Shown: positions 20,552 through 34,315 of the stretch, one piece after another
Layout of the letters: each line of letters starts with the position of its first letter
Numbering within the stretch: the stretch's first letter is position 1
DNA from: Amia ocellicauda
Taxonomy: Eukaryota > Chordata > Actinopteri > Amiiformes > Amiidae
NCBI RefSeq assembly: GCF_036373705.1
Contig: NW_027102764.1
Span: 19,822-83,821 of the forward strand
Length of the DNA: 64,000 nt
Direction of reading: 5' to 3'
Made by a program: the position numbers and the translations under genes
The notes under the pieces: generated by a model
Told to the model about the DNA's origin: nothing
Databases searched by the model: none
Seen by the model: only the letters and a program-made list of their open reading frames with translations

Positions 20552-21461
20552 TGAGTCAGTGTGCTCCCAGGAGATGCTCAAAGGAGCCTGCCTAAAACAG
20601 TGTGCTACCTAGAGATCCTGAAGTCACCCCCGCAACTCAAAAGCACCTGTGTTGCTCCCAGAAACAAAAGAGGAAAAACTGGAAAAACCAGTATACCAGT
20701 CAAGCAACTTAAGCTCAAGAAGGGAGGCAGCTTGACCAAGCCAGTTTAAGCTGACAAGTTACTGTGACTGCCTATATTGTTTTTCATTTGTTTGTTTTTT
20801 ATGACATTGGAGTTACAAGGTTCTGCACTGAACACAAATCTACTAAGAAGTGTCTCCTTAAAACTCAACCATAAAAGTAAAATAATAATAAAATAAAAAA
20901 CTTCAGAAGGAATTATTTTCAACTGAGAGTTTGCTTGTACACTGTTACTTAACAAAAATATATTACACTGCACACAAATTATTTCTGACCAATCCAACAT
21001 GGCCAAACGATATAAACAATGCACTTTTCTTGAACAACCCTGAACACAACTTTATACAGCAGGTCACACATCCTATGCATCATTATTTTCAGAGAAGATG
21101 CGTTTTGGAGGAATAGAAAATAAAATCTAAACAATAACAAAAGGCTTCCAGCAAATGTGTTGCTTGGCCCCATAATAAGTATTTGAACTGTTTCAAAGTG
21201 AAAGCTTCAGACCATTTTGATGCGGTTTGCAAGTTAACAAGTTCTGCTGTCCAAACATGACACTATCCGTAAGTTAGCCACTCAAAGTGACTTAATCATA
21301 CCCTGCAGAACATCCTTCAAAATTAAGCTTTTTCTATGATAGCCTGCAGTGGTTTTCAACCCTGATCCCGAAGGGCCTCCTCTGACTCCAGCAAGTCTGC
21401 AACAGCAGCCACACATTCCTCAACCCAGTTAAAATGAGGCTCATTTTCACAAGTTAAACAT

Positions 21462-23244
21462 TGTAGCGTAAGGTACACTTATAAATTTCAAGTAAAGAAG
21501 TGAATTTATAGTGTCACCATATCACGAATCCTGGAATCTTGTAGAACTCAATTTCTGTAATAATTGGACGCAGACACCAATTCCAAAGATATAAATTGTC
21601 AAATTTATTCAAAACAAAGACTAAATGTAGCACTACACTAATTATACAAAAGGGAAGAACTAATTAAAATTCAACTCTAGATCAACAAATCACTTCCGTG
21701 ACCAAATCAAAGACCATGGGATTTCATATGATAACACAAATCGATTAACAAAAAAGGTTATAAACACATTGACTACAATACCGGTTAGTAAGACGAAGGT
21801 GAGTCTCTCGTTAGTATTATTAGTCAGACATTAAATAACTACGCAGGTTAGTATTTATGTCAGGTAACTTCTCGTTATATATATATCAGTCTCATTTACG
21901 TTTAGGTGCCGAGAAAGATCCTATCATTACTTGTTACCACACTTTCCCTTAACTGATTATTATTCAATGATTTAGGATAGGCAGGGCCACCAATAATCTA
22001 ATGTCTATTAACTTGTGTCAATTTCAGACTAAACAGTTAAACAGGAATGAGAAGATATTTCTCGACGTTGACAGATTTTATTTCTAAAATTATCAACAAA
22101 ACAGTTTAATGCAACACACATTTATATTTAAGAAAACTAAATGATATTACACATTCTAGAGTTATGAATCACAGATTAACATTTCTAATTGATTTCTCAA
22201 ATGTCATGAATCATGAACTCCAAACTGTTAAACTTATCTGAACTTCGTCGCAGAGAGGCCTCTCTGGCTTCGGGCTCAGATAACAGCACACGGCACGAGG
22301 TCCGTGTGGTTTGGAACAAAGGCAGTCCGGTTCGGCTTTGTCCAAGAACTTCCACTCAGTCGATGCACCTGGAAATTGGGGTTTCTCGAAAGTAGTGTCG
22401 TTTCCAAACAGATTTTCCACTGGTTTGAAGGCTCCAAGGTTGTGCACAAAATCTTCTTTGAGGAAAGCAGGGCCCTGTTTGTTCCAAGGGTCAAGTTTCT
22501 TAAGACTCAAATAGCTATTTAAATGACTGACACTTTCGTATACAGTCGACTTAGTCAATTGTCCAGCTGTATTCACTCCACTGATCAGGTGGGCACAGGC
22601 GGGCAGCGCAGTCTGTAAAGTTCTTTATTTAATAAAGTCCTTTAAAAGAATTCTTCGTACGGCTCAATCTCCTTCTCCCAGTTTAACTCTTCTGTTGCCG
22701 GCAAAGACTTGGTTGGTTTCTGGTTCCGGTTCTGGCAACAGAGCTACAGGTTGAGCTGTGGCAGCGAGTTACTGGTTCAGGTGAGAGAGAGAGAGAGAAA
22801 GACCGTCCGCTGTTCCTTATAGTCTGTCAGATCAATAGGTGATTGGTTCCTGAGTTCTTGAGATTGGATTTCGGTTTCAGCCCCCAGTGTCCTATTGGAG
22901 GGGGGCTTGATTTATGACTGATGTCAATCCATGCCATCTTTTGGAAATGCCGGTTGGCCCGGGTTCGTAGCTCTATGTCGGGATTTCGGCTCTCGTCCAC
23001 TTCAAAGAGTTTTTATCACCTACAGGCCCCTTTCTCCAGACATCTCATAGCAGAATTCCAAACTATTTGGCCTCTTCTTGGTGCCATCCTCCCCAAAACT
23101 GTCACTTTGATGCAAACCAGTTCCAAGCTGATGAGCTAAGGAAATCTGATAACTTTGGGGGGGGAGAGGTCTTCTTTAGATCAGTGCTTCAGCTCAGAGC
23201 CCAAATGCTCTTATCAGGGACTCTGTTCCCAACATAACGCTACA
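21462..23244 (-). mobile_element. Solo-LTR-like element, unit 4
   Basis: Same ends, signals and length as in unit 1. Confidence 0.65.
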
Positions 23245-23900
23245 TGAGTAATCGGGCTCTAAATAGCCCCAGGCGTTTCTCCTGCAGTTCTTCCTTCTTT
23301 CCACTGCTAGCACTGCCTTTGTGAAGGCGGATGGGGCTTGTGAGAAGTCAACAGCGTGTCTACCGAAAAGGGTGTCTGACTCCTGGTTTTGGATCCGGAA
23401 GGGTTGATAACAAACTGAAACGGTTACAATATGATACTGCTTAAATTAACTGTGGATATAGATTGTGATCGTGCTCGGCTAAGGTGTGCTTTCAGTCCGC
23501 ACACAAAACATTTCAGTCGTCTAATCAAATCGAATAAAACAGCGAGGATAGCATGTTCGATCCGTGTGCTATTGTTTTTCAACAAGTGTAATGCCCTTTG
23601 TAACGTTTAACCGATTCGTTGAATAGAGCTTGTTATAGGATATTGTGAACTGAACCTATTTTGCTGTGAATTTATATTGAGTGCGAATAGTTTATTGTGT
23701 CTGGTCGCGGTCTGTCTGCACTAAATAAATGATTTGTATCAAGTCATTTTTTAGTTTGTCTGTCTACTTTTTTACCTTGCGACTAAAGGCCACTCCTTGC
23801 ACTTCACACATTTGCCCTTTTAATTACTCCCTTACTGACATACTTTAACATGCAATGTGCGTGTGATAATAGTTTTAGCAGCCTGTTGCCATTCAGGTGA

Positions 23901-23932
23901 GATGATACCTAGATACCTAGATACCTATACCA
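23901..23932 (+). other. Short-class deletion junction, unit 5
   Basis: The sequence follows long units to gatacctag, then repeats atacctag-like copies (three in all, ending atacctatac) and joins ccactggttttc at the end of the tRNA-Gly relic. About 1 kb is missing relative to long units. The repeated octamer copies the left flank, like templated filler DNA at an end-joining repair site. Confidence 0.85.
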
Positions 23933-24349
23933 CTGGTTTTCTCCGATCTATATAGAAGAGGATGTCTTTTATTGTAACAACCAGACATTTGATTCTGCAC
24001 TGTCACTCACTCACTCATCTATCTATCTATCTATCTATCTATCGACTATTGACTATCGACATTTGCTGTCTGCCGCTGTGATTGTTGGGAGTGAGTGTGG
24101 AGGTGCAGGTGTGCATGTTTGCTGCTGCCAGGTTTGTTTGTGGTTTTTCTCCTCTACTTTTTTCGTTCTTTCTTTCTTTCTTTCTGAATGTGTCTTTGAC
24201 AGTTTTGTAAGAGGTTTTTCTGAAGAGTTTCCCCATGCTGAGCTGACTCCTGCAGTCAGTGAAGTGATCGGGATGTCTGGGGCTGGGTCGGGGAGGGGGG
24301 GAATCAGAGTTTTTTATTCGAGACTTTAACACGTCGGCATGGCGTTAAA

Positions 24350-25435
24350 GTGACCTCTGATGAGTTTTTGCCCCTGGAGGAGTGTGTTCTGGCGATCGGG
24401 CAAGTTGTCGGTTGTGAAAATATAAAGTCGGCAGCTCGTATGAGCGGGTCTGTTGTGCTGTTTCTGAGCAGCATTGAGTTGGTCTCGCGTATCGTTGAGA
24501 CTGGTATAGTGATCGGTGGTGTTTTGATCAATGTCACCCCACTAGCAGCTCCGGCCAGGAGAGTTACTTTGTCTAATGTCCCTCGTTTTCTGTCAAACGA
24601 CCTATTAGAGAGGGAACTGGCGAGACATGGGTGGATAATGTCGGGTTTGAAACGTATACCGCTGGGGTGTAAGTCACAGCAGTTGAAACATGTTGTTTCG
24701 TTCAGAAGGCAGGTATTCATGATTTTGAATGACATAAATGGGGATCTGAACATTGTGCTTAAGTTCAAGGTTGATGGCAATGATTATGTTGTCTTTGTCA
24801 CATCTGATTCTATGAAGTGCTTCAACTGCGGTAATGAAGGCCACACTGTTAGGCATTGCCCCGAGAAGGATCAGGATGAGGGTGCTGGTCCCAGTCGACG
24901 GGGGGGTCAGCCCAAGCAGGCCAGGTCGGGGAGTGGTGAGCAGCCCGGCCGCCCTACTAGCGGAGCAGCCGAAGTGGCAGAGGAGGCGAGAAGAGGGGCT
25001 GCGGGGGAGGCTGTTGAAGAGAGTGAGGGTCTGGAGGTCCAGGTACAGGAGAGTGTGGGCGCTGAGAGGACTTCCGACCGCGGCGGTACCGTGCCGACTG
25101 TGGAGGTCCCAGGTGTTAGCGGTGTGTCAGCTAATGTTTGTGGAGCATCAGACAGTACGGATGACAGCCGTTTAACTGGACTGGATGGCAGTATACAGCA
25201 GCAGGATGGGGCATCAGGTAGTGGAGTGGGGGTGAGCAGCGAGAGGGCTGGTGACCAGACTGAAAAGATGGAGACTGTGAAGACAACACTGAGCAGTGTG
25301 TGGGACACGGGAATGGAAGTGGGGACGGATCCTGGTCAGGACAGCAGGGTTTTTAAAGTGCCTGGGAAGAAACGCATTCGCAAATCTGAGGACGGTGCTT
25401 CTGCTAAAAAACGGAGTCCAGCTCCTGAGCCTTGA
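24350..25435 (+). CDS. LINE ORF1-type protein, unit 5
   Basis: Intact 361-residue frame with no amino-acid change from unit 1 seen; one silent change at D286 (gat). In the short units this ORF is the only protein-like plus-strand frame left. Confidence 0.75.
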   Translation: MTSDEFLPLEECVLAIGQVVGCENIKSAARMSGSVVLFLSSIELVSRIVETGIVIGGVLINVTPLAAPARRVTLSNVPRFLSNDLLERELARHGWIMSGLKRIPLGCKSQQLKHVVSFRRQVFMILNDINGDLNIVLKFKVDGNDYVVFVTSDSMKCFNCGNEGHTVRHCPEKDQDEGAGPSRRGGQPKQARSGSGEQPGRPTSGAAEVAEEARRGAAGEAVEESEGLEVQVQESVGAERTSDRGGTVPTVEVPGVSGVSANVCGASDSTDDSRLTGLDGSIQQQDGASGSGVGVSSERAGDQTEKMETVKTTLSSVWDTGMEVGTDPGQDSRVFKVPGKKRIRKSEDGASAKKRSPAPEP

Positions 25436-26344
25436 TGAGTCAGTGTGCTCCCAGGAGATGCTCAAAGGAGCCTGCCTAAAACAGTGTGCTACCTAGAGAT
25501 CCTGAAGTCACCCCCGCAACTCAAATCACCTGTGTTGCTCCCAGAAACAAAAGAGGAAAAACTGGAAAAACCAGTATACCAGTCAAGCAACTTAAGCTCA
25601 AGAAGGGAGGCAGCTTGACCAAGCCAGTTTAAGCTGACAAGTTACTGTGACTGCCTATATTGTTTTTCATTTGTTTGTTTTTTATGACATTGGAGTTACA
25701 AGGTTCTGCACTGAACACAAATCTACTAAGAAGTGTCTCCTTAAAACTCAACCATAAAAGTAAAATAATAATAAAATAAAAAACTTCAGAAGGAATTATT
25801 TTCAACTGAGAGTTTGCTTGTACACTGTTACTTAACAAAAATATATTACACTGCACACAAATTATTTCTGACCAATCCAACATGGCCAAACGATATAAAC
25901 AATGCACTTTTCTTGAACAACCCTGAACACAACTTTATACAGCAGGTCACACATCCTATGCATCATTATTTTCAGAGAAGATGCGTTTTGGAGGAATAGA
26001 AAATAAAATCTAAACAATAACAAAAGGCTTCCAGCAAATGTGTTGCTTGGCCCCATAATAAGTATTTGAACTGTTTCAAAGTGAAAGCTTCAGACCATTT
26101 TGATGCGGTTTGCAAGTTAACAAGTTCTGCTGTCCAAACATGACACTATCCGTAAGTTAGCCACTCAAAGTGACTTAATCATACCCTGCAGAACATCCTT
26201 CGAAATTAAGCTTTTTCTATGATAGCCTGCAGTGGTTTTCAACCCTGATCCCGAAGGGCCTCCTCTGACTCCAGCAAGTCTGCAACAGCAGCCACACATT
26301 CCTCAGCCCAGTTAAAATGAGGCTCATTTTCACAAGTTAAACAT

Positions 26345-28127
26345 TGTAGCGTAAGGTACACTTATAAATTTCAAGTAAAGAAGTGAATTTATAGTGTCAC
26401 CTTATCACGAATCCTGGAATCTTGTAGAACTCAATTTCTGTAATAATTGGACGCAGACACCAATTCCAAAGATATAAATTGTCAAATTTATTCAAAACAA
26501 AGACTAAATGTAGCACTACACTAATTATACAAAAGGGAAGAACTAATTAAAATTCAACTCTAGATCAACAAATCACTTCCGTGACCAAATCAAAGACCAT
26601 GGGATTTCATATGATAACACAAATCGATTAACAAAAAAGGTTATAAACACATTGACTACAATACCGGTTAGTAAGACGAAGGTGAGTCTCTCGTTAGTAT
26701 TATTAGTCAGACATTAAATAACTACGCAGGTTAGAATTTATGTCAGGTAACTTCTCGTTATATATATATCAGTCTCATTTACGTTTAGGTGCCGAGAAAG
26801 ATCCTATCATTACTTGTTACCACACTTTCCCTTAACTGATTATTATTCAATGATTTAGGATAGGCAGGGCCACCAATAATCTAATGTCTATTAACTTGTG
26901 TCAATTTCAGACTAAACAGTTAAACAGGAATGAGAAGATATTTCTCGACGTTGACAGATTTTATTTCTAAAATTATCAACAAAACAGTTTAATGCAACAC
27001 ACATTTATATTTAAGAAAACTAAATGATATTACACATTCTAGAGTTATGAATCACAGATTAACATTTCTAATTGATTTCTCAAATGTCATGAATCATGAA
27101 CTCCAAACTGTTAAACTTATCTGAACTTCGTCGCAGAGAGGCCTCTCTGGCTTCGGGCTCAGATAACAGCACACGGCACGAGGTCCGTGTGGTTTGGAAC
27201 AAAGGCAGTCCGGTTCGGCTTTGTCCAAGAACTTCCACTCAGTCGATGCACCTGGAAATTGGGGTTTCTCGAAAGTAGTGTCGTTTCCAAACAGATTTTC
27301 CACTGGTTTGAAGGCTCCAAGTTTGTGCACAAAATCTTCTTTGAGGAAAGCAGGGCCCTGTTTGTTCCAAGGGTCAAGTTTCTTAAGACTCAAATAGCTA
27401 TTTAAATGACTGACACTTTCGTATACAGTCGACTTAGTCAATTGTCCAGCTGTATTCACTCCACTGATCAGGTGGGCACAGGCGGGCAGCGCAGTCTGTA
27501 AAGTTCTTTATTTAATAAAGTCCTTTAAAAGAATTCTTCGTACGGCTCAATCTCCTTCTCCCAGTTTAACTCTTCTGTTGCCGGCAATGACTTGGTTGGT
27601 TTCTGGTTCCGGTTCTGGCAACAGAGCTACAGGTGGAGCTGTGGCAGCGAGTTACTGGTTCAGGTGAGAGAGAGAGAGAGAAAGACCGTCCGCTGTTCCT
27701 TATAGTCTGTCAGATCAATAGGTGATTGGTTCCTGAGTTCTTGAGATTGGATTTCGGTTTCAGCCCCCAGTGTCCTATTGGAGGGGGGCTTGATTTATGA
27801 CTGATGTCAATCCATGCCATCTTTTGGAAATGCCGGTTGGCCCGGGTTCGTAGCTCTATGTCGGGATTTCGGCTCTCGTCCACTTCAAAGAGTTTTTATC
27901 ACCTACAGGCCCCTTTCTCCAGACATCTCATAGCAGAATTCCAAACTATTTGGCCTCTTCTTGGTGCCATCCTCCCCAAAACTGTCACTTTGATGCAAAC
28001 CAGTTCCAAGCTGATGAGCTAAGGAAATCTGATAACTTTGGGGGGGGAGAGGTCTTCTTTAGATCAGTGCTTCAGCTCAGAGCCCAAATGCTCTTATCAG
28101 GGACTCTGTTCCCAACATAACGCTACA
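26345..28127 (-). mobile_element. Solo-LTR-like element, unit 5
   Basis: Same length. Variants caccttatc, gttagaattt, ggcaatgactt and caggtggagctg are present; the last two are shared with unit 9. Confidence 0.65.
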
Positions 28128-28783
28128 TGAGTAATCGGGCTCTAAATAGCCCCAGGCGTTTCTCCTGCAGTTCTTCCTTCTTTCCACTGCTAGCACTGCC
28201 TTTGTGAAGGCGGATGGGGCTTGTGAGAAGTCAACAGCGTGTCTACCGAAAAGGGTGTCTGACTCCTGGTTTTGGATCCGGAAGGGTTGATAACAAACTG
28301 AAACGGTTACAATATGATACTGCTTAAATTAACTGTGGATATAGATTGTGATCGTGCTCGGCTAAGGTGTGCTTTCAGTCCGCACACAAAACATTTCAGT
28401 CGTCTAATCAAATCGAATAAAACAGCGAGGATAGCATGTTCGATCCGTGTGCTATTGTTTTTCAACAAGTGTAATGCCCTTTGTAACGTTTAACCGATTC
28501 GTTGAATAGAGCTTGTTATAGGATATTGTGAACTGAACCTATTTTGCTGTGAATTTATATTGAGTGCGAATAGTTTATTGTGTCTGGTCGCGGTCTGTCT
28601 GCACTAAATAAATGATTTGTATCAAGTCATTTTTTAGTTTGTCTGTCTACTTTTTTACCTTGCGACTAAAGGCCACTCCTTGCACTTCACACATTTGCCC
28701 TTTTAATTACTCCCTTACTGACATACTTTAACATGCAATGTGCGTGTGATAATAGTTTTAGCAGCCTGTTGCCATTCAGGTGA

Positions 28784-28815
28784 GATGATACCTAGATACC
28801 TAGATACCTATACCA
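28784..28815 (+). other. Short-class deletion junction, unit 6
   Basis: Same filler and breakpoints as unit 5, indicating one event spread by tandem copying. Confidence 0.85.
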
Positions 28816-29232
28816 CTGGTTTTCTCCGATCTATATAGAAGAGGATGTCTTTTATTGTAACAACCAGACATTTGATTCTGCACTGTCACTCACTCACTCA
28901 TCTATCTATCTATCTATCTATCTATCGACTATTGACTATCGACATTTGCTGTCTGCCGCTGTGATTGTTGGGAGTGAGTGTGGAGGTGCAGGTGTGCATG
29001 TTTGCTGCTGCCAGGTTTGTTTGTGGTTTTTCTCCTCTACTTTTTTCGTTCTTTCTTTCTTTCTTTCTGAATGTGTCTTTGACAGTTTTGTAAGAGGTTT
29101 TTCTGAAGAGTTTCCCCATGCTGAGCTGACTCCTGCAGTCAGCGAAGTGATCGGGATGTCTGGGGCTGGGTCGGGGAGGGGGGGAATCAGAGTTTTTTAT
29201 TCGAGACTTTAACACGTCGGCATGGCGTTAAA

Positions 29233-30318
29233 GTGACCTCTGATGAGTTTTTGCCCCTGGAGGAGTGTGTTCTGGCGATCGGGCAAGTTGTCGGTTGTGA
29301 AAATATAAAGTCGGCAGCTCGTATGAGCGGGTCTGTTGTGCTGTTTCTGAGCAGCATTGAGTTGGTCTCGCGTATCGTTGAGACTGGTATAGTGATCGGT
29401 GGTGTTTTGATCAATGTCACCCCACTAGCAGCTCCGGCCAGGAGAGTTACTTTGTCTAATGTCCCTCGTTTTCTGTCAAACGACCTATTAGAGAGGGAAC
29501 TGGCGAGACATGGGTGGATAATGTCGGGTTTGAAACGTATACCGCTGGGGTGTAAGTCACAGCAGTTGAAACATGTTGTTTCGTTCAGAAGGCAGGTATT
29601 CATGATTTTGAATGACATAAATGGGGATCTGAACATTGTGCTTAAGTTCAAGGTTGATGGCAATGATTATGTTGTCTTTGTCACATCTGATTCTATGAAG
29701 TGCTTCAACTGCGGTAATGAAGGCCACACTGTTAGGCATTGCCCCGAGAAGGATCAGGATGAGGGTGCTGGTCCCAGTCAACGGGGGGGTCAGCCCAAGC
29801 AGGCCAGGTCGGGGAGTGGTGAGCAGCCCGGCCGCCCTACTAGCGGAGCAGCCGAAGTGGCAGAGGAGGCGAGAAGAGGGGCTGCGGGGGAGGCTGTTGA
29901 AGAGAGTGAGGGTCTGGAGGTCCAGGTACAGGAGAGTGTGGGCGCTGAGAGGACTTCCGACCGCGGCGGTACCGTGCCGACTGTGGAGGTCCCAGGTGTT
30001 AGCGGTGTGTCAGCTAATGTTTGTGGAGCATCAGACAGTACGGATGACAGCCGTTTAACTGGACTGGATGGCAGTATACAGCAGCAGGATGGGGCATCAG
30101 GTAGTGGAGTGGGGGTGAGCAGCGAGAGGGCTGGTGACCAGACTGAAAAGATGGAGACTGTGAAGACAACACTGAGCAGTGTGTGGGACACGGGAATGGA
30201 AGTGGGGACGGATCCTGGTCAGGACAGCAGGGTTTTTAAAGTGCCTGGGAAGAAACGCATTCGCAAATCTGAGGACGGTGCTTCTGCTAAAAAACGGAGT
30301 CCAGCTCCTGAGCCTTGA
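29233..30318 (+). CDS. LINE ORF1-type protein, unit 6
   Basis: Intact frame with R183Q just after the zinc knuckle and the silent D286 change. Confidence 0.75.
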   Translation: MTSDEFLPLEECVLAIGQVVGCENIKSAARMSGSVVLFLSSIELVSRIVETGIVIGGVLINVTPLAAPARRVTLSNVPRFLSNDLLERELARHGWIMSGLKRIPLGCKSQQLKHVVSFRRQVFMILNDINGDLNIVLKFKVDGNDYVVFVTSDSMKCFNCGNEGHTVRHCPEKDQDEGAGPSQRGGQPKQARSGSGEQPGRPTSGAAEVAEEARRGAAGEAVEESEGLEVQVQESVGAERTSDRGGTVPTVEVPGVSGVSANVCGASDSTDDSRLTGLDGSIQQQDGASGSGVGVSSERAGDQTEKMETVKTTLSSVWDTGMEVGTDPGQDSRVFKVPGKKRIRKSEDGASAKKRSPAPEP

Positions 30319-31228
30319 TGAGTCAGTGTGCTCCCAGGAGATGCTCAAAGGAGCCTGCCTAAAACAGTGTGCTACCTAGAGATCCTGAAGTCACCCCCGC
30401 AACTCAAAAGCACCTGTGTTGCTCCCAGAAACAAAAGAGGAAAAACTGGAAAAACCAGTATACCAGTCAAGCAACTTAAGCTCAAGAAGGGAGGCAGCTT
30501 GACCAAGCCAGTTTAAGCTGACAAGTTACTGTGACTGCCTATATTGTTTTTCATTTGTTTGTTTTTTATGACATTGGAGTTACAAGGTTCTGCACTGAAC
30601 ACAAATCTACTAAGAAGTGTCTCCTTAAAACTCAACCATAAAAGTAAAATAATAATAAAATAAAAAACTTCAGAAGGAATTATTTTCAACTGAGAGTTTG
30701 CTTGTACACTGTTACTTAACAAAAATATATTACACTGCACACAAATTATTTCTGACCAATCCAACATGGCCAAACGATATAAACAATGCACTTTTCTTGA
30801 ACAACCCTGAACACAACTTTATACAGCAGGTCACACATCCTATGCATCATTATTTTCAGAGAAGATGCGTTTTGGAGGAATAGAAAATAAAATCTAAACA
30901 ATAACAAAAGGCTTCCAGCAAATGTGTTGCTTGGCCCCATAATAAGTATTTGAACTGTTTCAAAGTGAAAGCTTCAGACCATTTTGATGTGGTTTGCAAG
31001 TTAACAAGTTCTGCTGTCCAAACATGACACTATCCGTAAGTTAGCCACTCAAAGTGACTTAATCATACCCTGAAGAACATCCTTCGAAATTAAGCTTTTT
31101 CTATGATAGCCTGCAGTGGTTTTCAACCCTGATCCCGAAGGGCCTCCTCTGACTCCAGCAAGTCTGCAACAGCAGCCACACATTCCTCAGCCCAGTTAAA
31201 ATGAGGCTCATTTTCACAAGTTAAACAT

Positions 31229-33011
31229 TGTAGCGTAAGGTACACTTATAAATTTCAAGTAAAGAAGTGAATTTATAGTGTCACCTTATCACGAATCCTG
31301 GAATCTTGTAGAACTCAATTTCTGTAATAATTGGACGCACACACCAATTCCAAAGATATAAATTGTCAAATTTATTCAAAACAAAGACTAAATGTAGCAC
31401 TACACTAATTATACAAAAGGGAAGAACTAATTAAAATTCAACTCTAGATCAACAAATCACTTCCGTGACCAAATCAAAGACCATGGGATTTCATATGATA
31501 ACACAAATCGATTAACAAAAAAGGTTATAAACACATTGACTACAATACCGGTTAGTAAGACGAAGGTGAGTCTCTCGTTAGTATTATTAGTCAGACATTA
31601 AATAACTACGCAGGTTAGAATTTATGTCAGGTAACTTCTCGTTATATATATATCAGTCTCATTTACGTTTAGGTGCCGAGAAAGATCCTATCATTACTTG
31701 TTACCACACTTTCCCTTAACTGATTATTATTCAATGATTTAGGATAGGCAGGGCCACCAATAATCTAATGTCTATTAACTTGTGTCAATTTCAGACTAAA
31801 CAGTTAAACAGGAATGAGAAGATATTTCTCGACGTTGACAGATTTTATTTCTAAAATTATCAACAAAACAGTTTAATGCAACACACATTAATATTTAAGA
31901 AAACTAAATGATATTACACATTCTAGAGTTATGAATCACAGATTAACATTTCTAATTGATTTCTCAAATGTCATGAATCATGAACTCCAAACTGTTAAAC
32001 TTATCTGAACTTCATCGCAGAGAGGCCTCTCTGGCTTCGGGCTCAGATAACAGCACACGGCACGAGGTCCGTGTGGTTTGGAACAAAGGCAGTCCGGTTC
32101 GGCTTTGTCCAAGAACTTCCACTCAGTCGATGCACCTGGAAATTGGGGTTTCTCGAAAGTAGTGTCGTTTCCAAACAGATTTTCCACTGGTTTGAAGGCT
32201 CCAAGGTTGTGCACAAAATCTTCTTTGAGGAAAGCAGGGCCCTGTTTGTTCCAAGGGTCAAGTTTCTTAAGACTCAAATAGCTATTTAAATGACTGACAC
32301 TTTCGTATACAGTCGACTTAGTCAATTGTCCAGCTGTATTCACTCCACTGATCAGGTGGGCACAGGCGGGCAGCGCAGTCTGTAAAGTTCTTTATTTAAT
32401 AAAGTCCTTTAAAAGAATTCTTCGTACGGCTCAATCTCCTTCTCCCAGTTTAACTCTTCTGTTGCCGGCAAAGACTTGGTTGGTTTCTGGTTCCGGTTCT
32501 GGCAACAGAGCTACAGGTTGAGCTGTGGCAGCGAGTTACTGGTTCAGGTGAGAGAGAGAGAGAGAAAGACCGTCCGCTGTTCCTTATAGTCTGTCAGATC
32601 AATAGGTGATTGGTTCCTGAGTTCTTGAGATTGGATTTCGGTTTCAGCCCCCAGTGTCCTATTGGAGGGGGGCTTGATTTATGACTGATGTCAATCCATG
32701 CCATCTTTTGGAAATGCCGGTTGGCCCGGGTTCGTAGCTCTATGTCGGGATTTCGGCTCTCGTCCACTTCAAAGAGTTTTTATCACCTACAGGCCCCTTT
32801 CTCCAGACATCTCATAGCAGAATTCCAAACTATTTGGCCTCTTCTTGGTGCCATCCTCCCCAAAACTGTCACTTTGATGCAAACCAGTTCCAAGCTGATG
32901 AGCTAAGGAAATCTGATAACTTTGGGGGGGGAGAGGTCTTCTTTAGATCAGTGCTTCAGCTCAGAGCCCAAATGCTCTTATCAGGGACTCTGTTCCCAAC
33001 ATAACGCTACA
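31229..33011 (-). mobile_element. Solo-LTR-like element, unit 6
   Basis: Same length. Carries caccttatc and gttagaattt, plus the private cgcacacacc near 31336. Confidence 0.65.
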
Positions 33012-34243
33012 TGAGTAATCGGGCTCTAAATAGCCCCAGGCGTTTCTCCTGCAGTTCTTCCTTCTTTCCACTGCTAGCACTGCCTTTGTGAAGGCGGATG
33101 GGGCTTGTGAGAAGTCAACAGCGTGTCTACCGAAAAGGGTGTCTGACTCCTGGTTTTGGATCCGGAAGGGTTGATAACAAACTGAAACGGTTACAATATG
33201 ATACTGCTTAAATTAACTGTGGATATAGATTGTGATCGTGCTCGGCTAAGGTGTGCTTTCAGTCCGCACACAAAACATTTCAGTCGTCTAATCAAATCGA
33301 ATAAAACAGCGAGGATAGCATGTTCGATCCGTGTGCTATTGTTTTTCAACAAGTGTAATGCCCTTTGTAACGTTTAACCGATTCGTTGAATAGAGCTTGT
33401 TATAGGATATTGTGAACTGAACCTATTTTGCTGTGAATTTATATTGAGTGCGAATAGTTTATTGTGTCTGGTCGCGGTCTGTCTGCACTAAATAAATGAT
33501 TTGTATCAAGTCATTTTTTAGTTTGTCTGTCTACTTTTTTACCTTGCGACTAAAGGCCACTCCTTGCACTTCACACATTTGCCCTTTTAATTACTCCCTT
33601 ACTGACATACTTTAACATGCAATGTGCGTGTGATAATAGTTTTAGCAGCCTGTTGCCATTCAGGTGAGACGATACCTAGAAAATCCGTTCTCAGGAGAAT
33701 TGTGTTTCTTTGCTGATCACGTTCTATGTCGCTTTTTACACAGTTCTTACAAGTGGCACATTGGGGATGAGGAGCAGTGCATGCTGACCCGCATAGCTGT
33801 GGACTTCTGCATGGCATGGGGTCACAGGTCATTCCAAGTATTTCAAGACACGAGCAAATGTGTGGACACATTGCGTAGGTTGTGTTGGCCCAACCCTCAC
33901 AGATTGTGCCAAGTCAAGTAGAGATGCATGTTGTCCTTTTCTAAAGTGACACGTCGTCAACAGCAAAAACATCTCTCAGAGTTCCAGGAATTCCTTGATT
34001 GCATTGCTTGCCTTTCCTCAGGAAGACAACACTTGCCAGGCTGGATATTTGCCAAAGGAAGCCAAGAGGACAGGACACCACACCTAGATGCAACTGCATA
34101 TCTCATTGTCACCAGGAAGGCCCGCCGCAAGTGACCCACCACAGACAGCACTCTGGGCGCAACTTGGCTCACTCGGGACCTGGCCGTGCGACAGAGCGAG
34201 ACGTGTGCGTAGAGCAGAGACCTTTAGCACAAGCATCAAGCTT

Positions 34244-34315
34244 GGTTCCATGGTGTAATGGTTAGCACTCTGGACTCTGAATCCAGCGATCCGAGTTCAA
34301 GTCTCGGTGGGACCT
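34244..34315 (+). tRNA. tRNA-Gln (CTG), unit 7
   Basis: Identical to the unit 1 gene; first tRNA gene after the short units 5 and 6. Confidence 0.95.

Larger units (their letters stand above)
17486..23371 (+). repeat. Array unit 4 (long class, 5886 bp)
   Basis: Full long layout. Its ORF1 is broken by the loss of one G from a seven-G run. It carries gtgaagtgat near 19377, a variant shared with units 5 and 12. Confidence 0.96.
23372..28254 (+). repeat. Array unit 5 (short class, 4883 bp)
   Basis: Lacks about 1 kb that in long units contains the tRNA-Gln, CTCF-like motif, first short body and tRNA-Gly relic. Its 3' half shares ggcaatgactt, caggtggagctg and an N-to-K change in the LTR ORF with unit 9. 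Confidence 0.97.
28255..33138 (+). repeat. Array unit 6 (short class, 4884 bp)
   Basis: Same deletion and junction as unit 5. Its 3' half shares ccctgaagaac, caccttatc and gttagaattt with unit 10. ORF1 carries R183Q. Confidence 0.97.
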
